Shown: positions 12,214 to 23,400 of the stretch, one piece after another
How positions within the stretch are numbered: the first letter of the stretch is position 1
How the letters are laid out: every line of letters begins with the position of its first letter
Assembly: GCA_023055425.1 (NCBI GenBank)
Contig: JALGPY010000002.1
Location: forward strand, 46,764,321-46,828,320
Length of the DNA stretch: 64,000 bases
Reading direction: 5' to 3'
Source: Linanthus parryae
Taxonomy: Eukaryota > Streptophyta > Magnoliopsida > Ericales > Polemoniaceae
The notes under the pieces: model-generated
Told to the model about the DNA's origin: nothing
Databases searched by the model: none
The model's input: only the letters and a program-made list of their open reading frames with translations
Program-made: the position numbers and the translations under genes

Positions 12214-12422
12214 TGTTGTGAATCGAGAGAAGACGAGAAATAAAGAGAGAAGTATGAGAGACAAAGATGTAGGGAGAAGAGTGATAAGATGCATATTATT
12301 CTCCAACCCTAAGCCTCCTTATATAGGCATTATGTGGGCTTCTGGACCAGAATATAATTATACAAAATACACCCAACTATGTGGTGGATATTCACATCAG
12401 TCCAATTACATATTTCATAACA
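12214..12422 (-). repeat. 5' LTR of element A2
   Basis: 209-bp LTR with a minus-strand CCTATATAAGG TATA motif. Its 3' partner lies at 8891-9099 with one difference seen. Confidence 0.9.
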
Positions 12423-12431
12423 CATAACACA

Positions 12432-12693
12432 TACCACTATGTCCCAGCTCTTTCTTCCCAATTTAATTTTTACTACTATTCATTGGGTCACTTTGACACG
12501 ATGATTTGGATAGCAAAATGATATAATTTTTTGATAATTTTTTCATGGCATTGTAGAGTAAAGGTTGCTCTATAACACGGTGAAAAAGTTATCAAAAAAT
12601 CACATCGTTTTGCTATCCAAATCACCCGGTCAAAGTGACTCAGATACGAGTCAAAAAGTCAGGATGGGAAGAAAGAGCTGGGACGGAGTGGTA
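12432..12693. mobile_element. Stowaway-like MITE, copy 3, next to the defensin-like stop codon
   Basis: 262 bp from TACCACTATGTCCCAGC to GACGGAGTGGTA, with mirrored arms. Its right end is 13 bp from the stop codon of the gene at 12707-13152, so it probably supplies transcript 3' end sequence. Only nine bases separate it from element A2. Confidence 0.78.
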
Positions 12694-12706
12694 GTAGTAG
12701 TACTCT

Positions 12707-13152
12707 TCAAGTACAGGTAACACAGTGGCAATCACCACCCCTGCAGTACGAATTAAAGACGTTTCCCGTCACTGTGCACGTGGAGGTGCAAGCAGCAACG
12801 GCAGCAGTAATAGGAGTGACGTAACAAAGATAGGGAATCACTTTAGCTTCTACACAACCTGCATCAATTTTTCCTGCACACAAATTCATATATAACTAAT
12901 TAGCTAGGTGACCGTTTCATTTCTTTAGGCCATAAATATAGAGAATAATTAGCAACCAAGGTGAAAGTTTGCGGTAGAAGTAGATAGAGAATTGGACGGA
13001 GAAATTTATATATTCAAGTGCAATGATCAGTGAATGAGCTCCTCACCCAGAGAGCCGGCCACAACTAGGAAAAATATCAGAGATGAAGCAACGACCAACT
13101 TGGGAGATGTGCGGCCGCCACTAGCAGCTGATCCAACCATCTTCGCCACCAT
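12707..13152 (-). CDS. Secreted defensin-like cysteine-rich peptide, two exons
   Basis: Exon 1 is 13152-13047 and exon 2 is 12873-12707, joined in phase 1 across a 173-bp intron with donor GTGAG and acceptor GTGCAG. The spliced frame is 90 codons plus TGA. Exon 1 encodes a signal peptide with hydrophobic core LVVASSLIFFLVVAGS. Exon 2 encodes a mature part with eight cysteines spaced C-X9-C-X11-C-X3-C-X10-C-X4-C-X1-C-X2-C. The C-X3-C and C-X-C pair is the signature of plant defensin-like (cysteine-stabilised alpha-beta) peptides, which are secreted and act in defence or signalling. The first ATG was chosen because the paralog at 60422 starts at the same place; an in-frame ATG lies at 13140. 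The exon split (signal / mature) is typical for the family. No frame damage seen. Its target is unknown. Confidence 0.72.
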
Positions 13153-13199
13153 GTCTAAATCGATCTGTTTGTGCGGAAAATAGATTAACCCTTCAGCGG

Positions 13200-13207
13200 T
13201 ATTTATA
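13200..13207 (-). promoter_or_regulatory. TATA box of the defensin-like gene
   Basis: Minus strand TATAAATA, 48 bp upstream of the ATG, implying a very short leader. The box and its context (CTGACCCTATAAATACCG) are conserved in the paralogs at 52131-52138 and 60473-60480. Confidence 0.7.
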
Positions 13208-13606
13208 GGGTCAGCTTCAAAGTGTTAGTAAGTGTTTGGTTGGGGAAGTATTGTACCAGTAATTTACGACTATAGCAATTTCGCCATAAAGGGAGTAAAG
13301 TAATGGGCCAACTGTTACCCCTCGTAACGACCGGGCACACACACGAGGGTTTTTAACCCAGCACACACACACAAACAGTAAAAGAGATGATAGGAGATAC
13401 TACAAACAGTAAAAGAGATAATGGGGGAGATACTGATTATTTCATTAACTGAATAAACTGCGGAGCCTACACTGCTTAAATAGATAAACTAGGAACCATA
13501 ACCTATCCTAGACTCCTATGGGCCAAGCCCGAATCACTAATTAACCAAATAACATTATTAAATAACTTTTTTTTTGACAAACAGAAATATATTAAACCAA
13601 GAAAGA

Positions 13607-16600
13607 TTACACTGCAGAAGCTCTTGCTTCGTTACAAATGAGATTGCAAAATTGAGCACTAACTAACAGATCACTACCATCTCCCACACAAGTTTTAACC
13701 CATTTAGCTACTAAATCAGCTACCTTATTTGCAGATCTAGGCACCCATCTGACTAATCCATCCATAGTCTGTAACAAACCTTTGATGTCCTGACAAATAT
13801 CCAGCAACTCCCAGCCAGCATCTCTGCCAGAATTAACCACATCACATAACCCTTTGCAATCTCCTTCAAACACTATTTTTGAAGACACCTTCCTGTTCTG
13901 AAACAAAGCTTCTCTAAGGCACATAGCTTCAGCCACTAACACAGAAGAAGCTGATCTTTTTAACCAACCTGAATCCACCATAACACCTTCATGATTTCTG
14001 GTGATCCATCCTCCAGTCATCTGCAAATTTTGTTTATCCCATGTAGCATCAAAGTTGCATTTTAAAGAACCAATAGCAGGAGCTTCCCAATTCTTCCCAA
14101 TATTAGAATTAGCTTTTGAGTCACTATCATCTCCTTCCACTTTACCATTTCTATAATGCACTCTATACTCCACCAGAAGATTGTTAATAGTGTTTGAAAC
14201 CTTGACAGGAGCAATCTTCTGATTCTGAAATATAACCCCATTCCTAGATTTCCAGATCATCCAGCAAGTTAGAACTATCTTCTCAAGAAATCCAGAGTTC
14301 TTTTGTAACTTTTCACAAGCTGCATCTTGTTCAAACATCAGCAGTTGCCAATTGGAGAAGCCACACTTCTCTATGTCCAAATCAGACCATCTGCAACCCA
14401 CACTTAACCACACCAATCTAGTCCAACCATAACCCAGCATCATATGCCATCTGCTTTCTTTCTTTTCTTCACAAATTCTGCATAAACTAGTGACACCACA
14501 ACCCCTTTTAAAGAGATTATTCCCAGTTGCCGAGGCATTGTTTGTGATTCTCCACCAGAACATTTTAACTCTAGGAGGAAGGTCTAATTTCCACGTTCTT
14601 GTCCAAAATTCTTTTGGGAACCTGAAAGAAGAAGTAGCTTTGGTACAATAATACTCCTTGAAGCCCTTCTTGCCTTGATAAGCAGCTGACCAAAACATGT
14701 TTCTAGAAATAAGAGACCCTGATTTAAAAGTGTAATTACCAGAAGAGCTATGAATCCAGAAATAATGGTCTTCTTTAGAAACCCAAGACAGAGGGATGGT
14801 AATAATTTCTTTAGCAATCTTGGGGGGGGGGGGGGAATTCTCACAAATAAGACTCACCTTCCAAGATCTTGTCTGCTCATCTAACAGTTCTTCCAATTTC
14901 CCACCAAATGTATAGTTACTGCTTCTATTAACTTTCTGAGGATGAAGATTTGGGATCCAGTAGTCATCAAAAATGTCAATTGATCTGCCATCTCCAACTT
15001 TCCAACACAAGCCTCTCTTCAGAACTTCTAACCCTCCCATGAAGCTCCTCCAAGTCCATGATGGATTAGACCCCATTTTTGCACTTAAAAGGTCACTGTT
15101 TGGGAAGTGGATAGCTTTTAAAACTTTAGCACAAAGGGATTCAGGGTTTTGTAAAACTCTCCAACAATTTTTTGCCAACATTGATAAATTGAAGATTCTC
15201 AAATCCCTAAAAGCTAGTCCACCTTCCTTCTTTGATTTAGCTAGATCACTCGAACTTTTCCAACAAATATTTCTTTTATGTAGCTCACCACCCCACCAGA
15301 AATTTCTCATGAGCCCAACCATGTTCTTCACAATCTTTTTAGGGAGTTGAAAACAGCTAATAACATAGCTTGGCAAAGCCATAACCACTGATTTAATGTA
15401 GATCTCCCTTCCAACATGAGATAAATTATGCAGCTTCCTTCCTTGTACCTTATTTTCCAGTCTGTCATTTAGAAATTGTAGACACTCACTTATAGTTCTA
15501 CTCCAAAAAGAGGGCATCCCTAAGTATTTAGAATTCTGCACAACTGTAGGAAAGTTTGCTAATTGCAGAATTGCCTCTTTAATATCAATGGGAGTATTTG
15601 GAGAGAACAAAGAGCCAGATTTCTGAATTTTTATCACCATTCTAGAAGCTTGACAAAATTCATTCATAATCTTCATAACAACATTGAATTCCTTTGTAGC
15701 AGCTTGCATAAAGAACACATCATCATCCACAAAAAATAAGTGAGAAATGGAATCTACACCCCTACCAACCTTGATGCCTTTGATTGAACCACTTGAATTT
15801 TCACTTTTCAAATTTCTGGATAAAACTTCCATAACAATGACAAATAGGTAAGGTGAAATTGGATCACCTTGTCTCAACCCTCTCTTGGAAGCAAATTCCT
15901 TTCTAATTACCCATTCACTTTAATTGCCAAATTCACAGTAGTAATACACTGTTCAATCAGCCTGATAAACATATCACAGAATCCAAATTTTTGCAAGATT
16001 TTCAACAAAAAACCCCAGTCCACCTTGTCATATGCCTTTTGAAGATCTATTTTCAAGGCTAGTAATCCATTGCAGCCTTGCTTTTTGTGCTGAATGACAT
16101 GAAAAATTTCTTGTGCAATCAAACAGTTATCTTGAATGGCCCTTCCTGGCACAAAGGCAGATTGCTCTAAACTTATTATTCTTGGGAGAATAATTTTAAG
16201 TCTATTAGCTAGCAATTTAGCTATGACTTTGTATAGAAAGGTGCACAAAGCTATAGGTCTAAAGTCTTGCATAGATTGATGACTTTTAACCTTAGGAATC
16301 AAGGAAATTATAGATTTATTAATACTAGGAAGCATCACCTGAGTCCTGAAGAAGTGTTGAATAGTTAAAACCACTTCCTCTTTAATAACTTGCCATTGAG
16401 ACTGGAAAAAGACTCCATTAAATCCATCATAACCAGCAGCTTTATTTGGGTTGAAAGAAAAAACCACTTCCTCCACTTCATGTGCAGAAGGGATCTCACA
16501 TAATTTATCATTTTCTGCACCCATAATAACAGGTTTGATTTGGCACAGCACCTCATTACTTTCAACACATATGTTGGAATCAAAGACTTTCAAGGAATAG

Positions 16601-17780
16601 CTTCTTGCAACTTCCTCAATCTGCTCTTGCTCTTTGATTCAATTGCCCTCTTCATCTTTTAGCATATCAATTCTATTCCCATTTCTTCTAATAGTTGAGA
16701 GGAAGAAGAATTTTGAATTTCTGTTACCATGTCTTAAATATTTCACTTTAGACTTCTCTTTCCACAACATCTCTTCTCTCTCTCATAACTCAGCAAGTTC
16801 CCTTTTAATATTAACTTGAGCTTCTTCATTATAAGCAGACCACGTCTATCTTGTATCTCCAGTAGTTGCTTCTCAAGTCTTCTAATTTCAGCAGAAGAAT
16901 TATTGAACACATCTTTACTCCACTTCTTGAGCATTCCCCTACATTGAAAAAGTCTAGAAGTCAAGTTGGAATAATGGTTAGAGGAGCCTTTCACTTGCCA
17001 ACTTTGAGCAATGATTTCCCTGCAGCTCTCCTCCCTCAACCATCTTTCACTAAAAGCAAAATTATGTCTTCTTAATCCTTTAGCCCCTTCTGTATCCATC
17101 ACCAATGGAGTGTGATCTGAGCCAAGTAAAAAATCTCTTTTCAAACTCACATTTGGGTGGACAATGAGCCAACCTGGGCTAACAAACAGTCTGTCTATTA
17201 ATTCTCTGACATTTCCATCTTGCCTTCTATTTTTCCAACTATAATGGAGACCCTTGCCTTCAATCTCCATTAATTGGTGTTTAGAAACAAAGTTCTTGAA
17301 ATGGTTGAAACGCCAAGGATGTGCAGGGGTACCTCCAAACTTTTCATTCTCCCCAACCATATCATTACAATCTCCAAAAATGAGCCAAGAGTGAGCCAAA
17401 TTTCTCACCACCATACCAATTTCATTCCAGAATTTTCTTCTCTCCGCAGCAACATGAGGGGCATACACAAGAAACCAGACTTCAGCCTCCTTAACCCCTT
17501 CTTTGACCAAAATTTGAAACAAATTTTTTGACTTCCACATGATCAGAATATCTAAATTATCATTCCACCAAATAGCAAGTCCTCCTGATATACCTCTCGG
17601 ATTCACATAATCCGCATTATCAAAATGGAGACTCCTGCTTATTCCTTCTATTTTTTGGATTTTGTTTTTTGTTTCAGAAAGAAAAACCAATGAAGGGCGA
17701 TGATCTCTCACGAGATCTCGTAATCTCTGGACTGTCAGGTTACGTCCCAAGCCCTGACAGTTCCAGCTTAACGTCAACAT
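13607..17780 (-). pseudogene. LINE ORF2: endonuclease, reverse transcriptase, RNase H
   Basis: Frame 17780-16743 is an APE-type endonuclease starting LTLSWNCQGLG, with SETKN and the C-terminal GSDHTPL motif. Frame 16593-15907 begins the reverse transcriptase (FNPNKAAGYDGF, FRPIALC, LKIDLQKAYDKV). Frame 15877-13607 (756 codons) continues with RQGDPISPYLF and the catalytic box FVDD (residues 49-52), then a zinc-binding domain with CRICEEKKESRWH and an RNase H domain (FDATW, EAMCLREAL, FEGDCKG). The frame is broken near 16790, a TGA lies near 16640, and a TAA plus frameshift separates the two RT parts near 15890. It cannot make a full protein. Confidence 0.88.
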
Positions 17781-19533
17781 TGATCGTGTGGCTGTTCGAG
17801 GTCAGCCACCACAACCTCTACAGACTCATCCTTGTGCAGACCCATTAACTGTTCAAACTCCTCCATATACTGAGCATACATGTAATCTTCCTTTTGAGAC
17901 AATTGAGAAGAAACACTCACCTTATGTTCCATCCTGCTTTCCATACGCACATGAATCGAGTGATTATTTGTCTCCATAACTTGAAGCTGTATCTGCTGCG
18001 TTTGTTCAATATTAGGCGATGAGATCTGCATCTCATGTGACACCAAGTTCGCATAGCTTCTTTCCTCCTTAGTAAAATTGATTGTTCGACACAATTCTTC
18101 TACCCCTTCATGACCACTTAGCCTGTTCTTCTTGCTTCCCAACTCGTTCTTAAACCCTAGTTCTTCCGATTTTCTTTTCAGTGATACAAAAGAATCGAAG
18201 ACCCGAGAAAGACTTATTTCTGCAAGCGGGTTAACCGCTTTTTCGGGTTTGTCACCACCTGAATCCATATTTGGGCTTGAAGAGGGAAGTGTTTGGGCTC
18301 TTCTTCTAATAATCACCGGCTTACGCCTTTTAATAGCTGGTGGGCTTGAGTTCTTTCCAATAGGGTTAGGCCCATAATACTCATCCTCTACATTGGCAAA
18401 AATACCCTTCATATCATTTAAATTCTCACAAACTACCCTTTGCGGCGGAGTTTCTGGAATCACCTCCTCGTCGTCTTCTGACAATTCCACGATCGGCTGC
18501 GTAGCACCAAAGCCCACCTCATCATTTTCCTTTTCTCCTCCTAACGGATCAGAATGAGACACAATCCAGGTATTATCTGTCCTTTGGACAGGTGTCACCA
18601 CCTCAGTGGCTGTGCCCGAGTCCCAAGAAGTGCTCGCATCTTCCTATGTATTTCCGAAATCCTCCACGCGCTCCCGTCGCCAGCCGCTTCTCACCCAACG
18701 CGCCACCGACTGACGGAATCGAGCTTCTTCTCCGGTCGATTCTGGATCAAGATCCTTTGCTAATTTCTTGCTTTCACGGAACTCAGCCTTAGAAGTCGCT
18801 CTTAAGTCAGAACCATAATCCCTGCTTCCTGTTTTAACCGTTCTATCAAACCGGCAAAGTCTCCAATCGTGACCCACTCGTCCACAATTATAACATAAAT
18901 ATCGTAATTTCTCATAGCTAAAGTGTATCCAAATCGGTTCTGGACCATATCCCTTTAAATTGAACCCTCTTGGTAGAGGATTTGAAAGATTTACCAGAAC
19001 CCTTACCTTCATATACGGACGAATAATAAGCTCCTCTGCGTCCTCCTTTTCCGCCGATAGCACTTCTCCGATATGCCTCCCAACCTTCTTAGCATTATCA
19101 ATGGAAATTTTCTCCAAAGGTAACCCATGGATTCGGACCCAAAACGGGCATGTTGTGAAATCAATATCCCCTAATCTCTTCCCTTTTTGCCACTCTTTGC
19201 AAATCAGGAGTTGATTATGAATCGTCCATGGACTCTGTTCCATTATCCTCTCACAATCCTTCTGGTATATCCAAAGGAAACAACCCTCAGTTCATCAGCT
19301 TTTAGATTCCACATACCAGCCGAAATGCTATGAATTAGTTGTTGTTTGTACGCAGTGAGCTTCCCCACCATTTTTGCTCCCTGCAATTTCTTCATTGTAT
19401 GAAAATCATCTTCCAATTCCACCGATAGCTCTTTCGTCGAACCATCGCCGTTTTCCATCTTCGCTGCCCCCAACAAACTTAAGAGACACTCAAAAGCTCG
19501 TAGCACCGACCCAGAAAAACGAAGGAGAAACAA
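17774..19533 (-). pseudogene. LINE ORF1 (nucleic-acid-binding, DUF4283 plus zinc knuckle)
   Basis: Three minus-strand frames join into one ORF1: 19533-19243, 19243-18644 and 18601-17774, so there are at least two frameshifts (near 19243 and 18620). The first part begins near MENGDG (about 19459) and leads into a DUF4283-type domain. The middle frame includes WVRIHGLPLE and a CCHC zinc knuckle, CYNCGRVGHDWRLC (C-X2-C-X4-H-X4-C). The last frame is a Ser/Pro-rich tail. ORF1 proteins coat LINE RNA. Its stop codon overlaps the ORF2 start by seven bases. Confidence 0.82.
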
Positions 19534-19712
19534 AACGGAGATTTGAAAAGACTTCGGTACAAAACCAGCACCGGTGGAAACACTAGATGACAGAAAGAAG
19601 GGAAACGACTCACAAACTTTCTCTCACTAGAATAAGTCGCAAGACATTAAATAAATCAAATAACTAATAAATAACTAAATTATTAATTAATACTGATACT
19701 ATATTCGTCTCA

Positions 19713-20736
19713 ACTCTCCCACCTTTGAAAACCGCCTTGCCCTCAAGGCGGACGTTGAAAAATCCTCCATATTCTTCCCAGGGTCAAATTGCCGTCGAAC
19801 AAATTTGAGAATACCAATTTGAAGTCCACCTCGAAATAGTGTGGGCTGACTCAAATTAGCTTGGTAACCCACACATGAATTAGGCCCAAAAGAAATATTA
19901 ATTCCTTTTGAAGAAGTCAGCCCAAATAGTAAAGTCAGCCCTAAATTATTGAGAAGGAAGCCAAGCCAATTAGGGTTGAGTGGCTCAAGCTGAGCCGGCC
20001 CTGGATCGGGTGGCTTAAGCCAAGCCGTTGCCCAGAATGCGGCTGGATCGAGCCGATTGCAAGCCGTAAGATTAGCCAATTGACTGCCCCATCGGGTCAC
20101 GACTTCGGACGGACGTCCCGCGGCTGTTTGTGGTCGTCCTTGGCCGGAGATGAAGACCGAGGGTGGTCTCGCTTGATCTTCAGAGGTCTGGGTTCGGGGT
20201 CCGACCGGATATTGGAGCGGTGGTTATGATTCCAGCGGCAGAGGAGGTTGAAGCTCGAAGTCGGCGACAATTCAGAGGTTCTCGAGGCAGTGGGTGGTAG
20301 TCGGTAGGATTGAGGTGATCGGGTTGTTCGGAGGGTTTCGACGGGTTCAAGGGGGACGAGTTTGCGTCGGACGGTAGGTGGATTGACTGTTCGTCCAACT
20401 GGGGGAAATCCGGGAAAAATTGCTGTGATAGGAGGGACGGGGAGGCTTTTTGTTGCTGGGTTTCTTGAGGTTAGTTGGCAGCGGCAGTCGTCTCTGCTTC
20501 GGACGCCGGCGTTGGTGGAAGTTTCTGCTGATTTTGCTTCTCTTGTTCCGCAAATCGCGCTGCTAAATTGGCGAGGTTTGCTAGGGGCTTTTGTAGCGCG
20601 ATCCGGTCTTCTGCCCTATGCTTCTCCAAATTATCGAGCTTGTCGATGAGTCGGTTGAGGAGAATGGATCATTGAGTCCGAGAACAGCGCGAGGGATAGT
20701 ACCCGCGTCCGCTATTCTTTCAATGAAAGCACCAAT
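19713..20736 (-). other. Interior of element D, no recognisable protein
   Basis: About 1 kb between the LTRs. The minus strand has open stretches at 20100-19699 and 20398-20180, the second rich in Pro and Ser. A coiled, charged stretch is visible just after the primer site (about 20690-20520). I recognise no gag, protease or polymerase motif; a relic of the start of a gag frame is possible. Confidence 0.5.
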
Positions 20737-21006
20737 TGTTACCCCTTGGTAACCATCGAACACACACAGACACAGACACGAGAGTTTTTAACCCAACACA
20801 CACACGAACAGTAAAAGAGATGAAAGGAAATACTGATTATTTCATTGATTGAATAAACTGGGGGAGACTACACTGCTTAAATAGATAAACTAGGAATCCT
20901 AACCTAACATAGACTCCTACGTGCCAAGCCCGGATCACTAATTAACCAAATAAAATTATTAAATAACTCAAATAACTAATAAACTAATAAATAACTAAAT
21001 TATTAA

Positions 21007-22452
21007 GGGTAAAAGACAAAAACCACCCCTTGAGTATGGGTGATATACAAAAACATCCCTCGTGTTCGGGGATATACAAAAACCGCCCCTGTCAGAGTTA
21101 GGATGTAACAGTGCACTAACAGACGGGGAAAATGACAAAAATACCCTTGAAATGTAAAAAAAATACACAGTATATATTAACCCTAAACCCTATCTCTTCC
21201 CATTTTCCTTCGCAGCCGTCCAAACCTTATCCTCTTTCTCCTTCCTTCTTCCCCGTCTGCATCTCCTTCTTCCTCCACCTAAACCGATGGCAACCCACGA
21301 CGATGGCTCTCCCTTGTCTCCTCTCCCTCGTCCCCATCCAGACACAACAACCACCACCTTCCGTCAGCACGACGTTTCGTCTTCAATCCACAGTGATCGC
21401 CCTCAACGCGACCTACATCCGATGCTCAATCGCCGGCGTATTCTCAGTTCTCCAGCACGCGACTACCCGGAAAATATTGTGTTCCACTTCATCGCCACCC
21501 ACCGCAGTGCCGAGATCCGTCGTATCATCGTCACAATGTTCCCGTACCTCTCCTTCCACCTACACCACTTCGACACCAATCTCGCGAAAAGCACGATCTC
21601 GTCGTCGACCCAGAGCGCCGTCGACCAACTCCTGAACTACGCACGGATATGCCTTGCCGATCTCATCCCCTCCCACCGTCAATCGCATCATCTACTTTGA
21701 TTCCGACCTAATCGGTATTCGGAAATTGAGAATTGGATGAGGATACAGAAGAGAATAAGAATTTAGCAATTGGGTTCAGTACAAATTGGAGAGTTTTGAG
21801 GGTTGAAGTTGGGTCGATAATTGATGGGTGTATAATTGAAAGTGGGTGTATAATTGTGGACCAGTTAGTTATGGAGAATGAGGGCAGTGGAGTGGTGATG
21901 GTAATTCATGAAGACAGAGTAGTGGCAGTGAAGGATTTAAGTCTCGTTTTGGCCATGAGTATGAATTGACAGTGGTGCTTCAGGTGGTTACTAGCAGGTT
22001 GGGTTTGGTTGGTTTTACAGAGGTGATGGAGGTAGTTTAAAACTTAATGATTGTAGGATGAAGGCAGTAGCAAGGAGCCAAGAAGGGTAGTGGTGAATGG
22101 AATGGTGAATATAAGTTTCCTTTGAATTGGGGATGTCTGGGTGTTTGTATTGGTGGTGGGTGTTGTTGGTGGTGAATTAATGGTGGTGGTGGTGGTAGAG
22201 GTGGTGGTCAAGAACACCAAGAACATTAACAAAGTAAAGAAAAACAATACAAATGGGGGCAAAATAGTTATAAAAAAGTCATATTGCACCCCTCTACTAA
22301 CTAATTGTAACGGAAGGGTGCTATTTGTCCAACGTCCATCCACTAACAGGGGGGTTTTTTGTCTCGATAGGGGTGGTTTTGGTATATCTCCGAACACGAA
22401 GGGTGTTTTTGTATATCACCCATACTCAAGGGGTGGTTTTTGTCTTTTACCC
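21007..22452. mobile_element. Pack-MULE (Mutator-like, gene-capturing)
   Basis: 1,446 bp with long terminal inverted repeats. Both ends begin GGGTAAAAGACAAAAACC and match over about 95 bp. A perfect 9-bp target duplication AATTATTAA lies at 20998-21006 and 22453-22461, diagnostic for the Mutator superfamily. It lies inside the right LTR of element D. No transposase. The interior holds a fragment of a GATL-type gene. Confidence 0.9.
21390..21715 (+). pseudogene. Captured GATL-type (glycosyltransferase 8) gene fragment
   Basis: Three frames in a row read as one galacturonosyltransferase-like segment: IALNATYIRCSIAGVFSVLQ (about 21395-21455), then PENIVFHFIATHRSAEIRR, MFPYLSFHLHHFDTN and LLNYARICLADLIP (about 21467-21670), then VNRIIYFDSDLI ending near 21712. 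These match the GT8 family core, including the DSD metal-binding site, known from Golgi enzymes of pectin and xylan synthesis. Frameshifts near 21464 and 21675 break it, and both ends of the gene are missing. It was presumably captured by the surrounding Pack-MULE. Not functional as an enzyme. Confidence 0.82.
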
Positions 22453-22492
22453 AATTATTAAATAATACTGATACGATATCCGTATCACCAAC

Positions 22493-22561
22493 TGCGTGAT
22501 AAGAGACATTCATTAGTTGCCATCAAGATATCTCCATTGCACAAATTCTGAAAGTGAAATT

Positions 22562-22609
<48 letters not shown>

Positions 22610-22612
22610 CAT
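22493..22612. repeat. Continuation of the defensin-like promoter, then (CA)n(TA)n microsatellite
   Basis: The sequence after the CCAAC duplication (TGCGTGATAAGAGACAT, then AAGATATCTCCATTGCACAAATTCT) aligns with 52277-52320 upstream of the paralogous locus, so it is the displaced promoter of the gene at 13152. A CA run (about 22565-22598) and a TA run follow. Confidence 0.7.
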
Positions 22613-23400
22613 ATGCATGTGAAGCCGAAGAAGAAGAGAGGTTGTTCTTCCTATTGTGGCTTCCTCGGGAAGCTTGCGAGGTCTAAAAGGGAGTATTCAT
22701 ACATATGCCTGTGAAGCCGAAGAAGAAGAGAGCTCGATCCTCTTCTAGGGATTAGAACTATCTATTTACATTTTCATGCGGGAAGCAGTTATGAAGCTAG
22801 CTATTCAGTTGAAATACTTGCTTATCGTCGGTTGACAACCATTTGATTTGGATAAAGGTAAAGGTCTTTACCCATCTCCCATACATCAGTCAAAGGAAGT
22901 TAGAGAGGGCAAAGATGAAGTGGTAAGCCCTTCGCTTCGATGCAAAGACCGGCCGTTTTGTTTGACTCTCCTTACAGGAAGTGGAGCTCCCTATCTACTC
23001 TACGCCTATGGTACTGCCCGAGCAGTCTTTGATCCTGTTTACTCTCTTTTTTTTTTTTTTTATCATAGGCTTGTTCTGTCGCGACACGTCAGGTTGACTT
23101 GTCTTGTTCTAGAGCAGATCCCCTGCTTCCCAGAAAGGTTATTGAAATGAGTGATCTTATTTATTAGTTTATTAGGGCAGAACAAAGGAAGAAATCTTGA
23201 ATTAGTAGCCGGACAGATCGACGGTACTTCGCCCCCTCTCCCGCGTGGTTGAGTCTTTCACCCTTTGTCTTATCGGTGCACCCAAGGCCTTCGACCTTTG
23301 GTCTTTGGGGTGGCCCCCCGCTCTGTTGAGCTGGTACCTGAAAGGCCTTAAGTAAAGGTGCATAATCGATTGAAGCAGCCTGCACTCACTACGTCTGATT
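22613..23400. other. Probable mitochondrial DNA insert (NUMT)
   Basis: Base composition and word use change here: balanced GC and purine-rich stretches such as GAAGCCGAAGAAGAAGAGAG (twice, near 22622 and 22711), CTTCGATGCAAAGACCGGCC and CGCCCCCTCTCCCGCGTGG, like plant mitochondrial intergenic DNA. No gene identified. It is framed by AT/CA microsatellites on both sides. The assignment rests on style, not an alignment. Confidence 0.4.

Larger units (their letters stand above)
8891..12422 (-). mobile_element. Element A2: young non-coding LTR retrotransposon, same family as A1
   Basis: A complete 3,532-bp element with 209-bp LTRs (8891-9099, 12214-12422) that differ at one base seen (a G/T near 9009 and 12332). 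The perfect 5-bp duplication CATAA lies at 8886-8890 and 12423-12427. On the minus strand the polypurine tract CAAGGGGGAG abuts the 3' LTR, and CGTTATCAGCACGA follows the 5' LTR. The interior parallels A1 from the CCACTACGATGCCTC region onward but is about 1.1 kb shorter, with no gag or pol frame. The near-identical LTRs mean recent insertion, presumably with proteins from a relative elsewhere. Confidence 0.93.
13567..19645 (-). mobile_element. L1-type LINE, near full length, inserted in the left LTR of D
   Basis: 6.1 kb. The 3' end is at 13567 (nine T, then TTGACAAACAG, the usual plant L1 end before the A tail). The 5' end is near 19645. The flanks ATTAAATAAC (13557-13566) and ATTAAATAAA (19646-19655) are a near-perfect target-site duplication, supported by the uninterrupted sequence in the other LTR (about 20960). 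It carries ORF1 and ORF2, both broken by frameshifts and stops. Confidence 0.88.
13313..22487 (-). mobile_element. Element D: small LTR element, nested host of a LINE and a Pack-MULE
   Basis: A 9.2-kb insertion bounded by the perfect duplication CCAAC (13308-13312 and 22488-22492). Its LTRs start TGTTACCCC and end (C)TCA/ATCA. The left LTR (13313-19712) is split by the LINE, the right LTR (20737-22487) by the Pack-MULE; each is about 300 bp without insertions. On the minus strand the interior (19713-20736) starts ATTGGTGCTTTCATTGA, as in many plant LTR elements, and ends with purine tract AAAGGTGGGAGAG. At about 1 kb the interior is too short for gag-pol, so the element is non-autonomous. Flanking sequence beyond 22492 continues the defensin-like promoter, so the insertion cut that promoter. 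Confidence 0.88.

Noticed and set aside
14584..15350. Extra open frames on both strands within the LINE ORF2
   Set aside because: Shadows of the 756-codon RT/RNase H frame.
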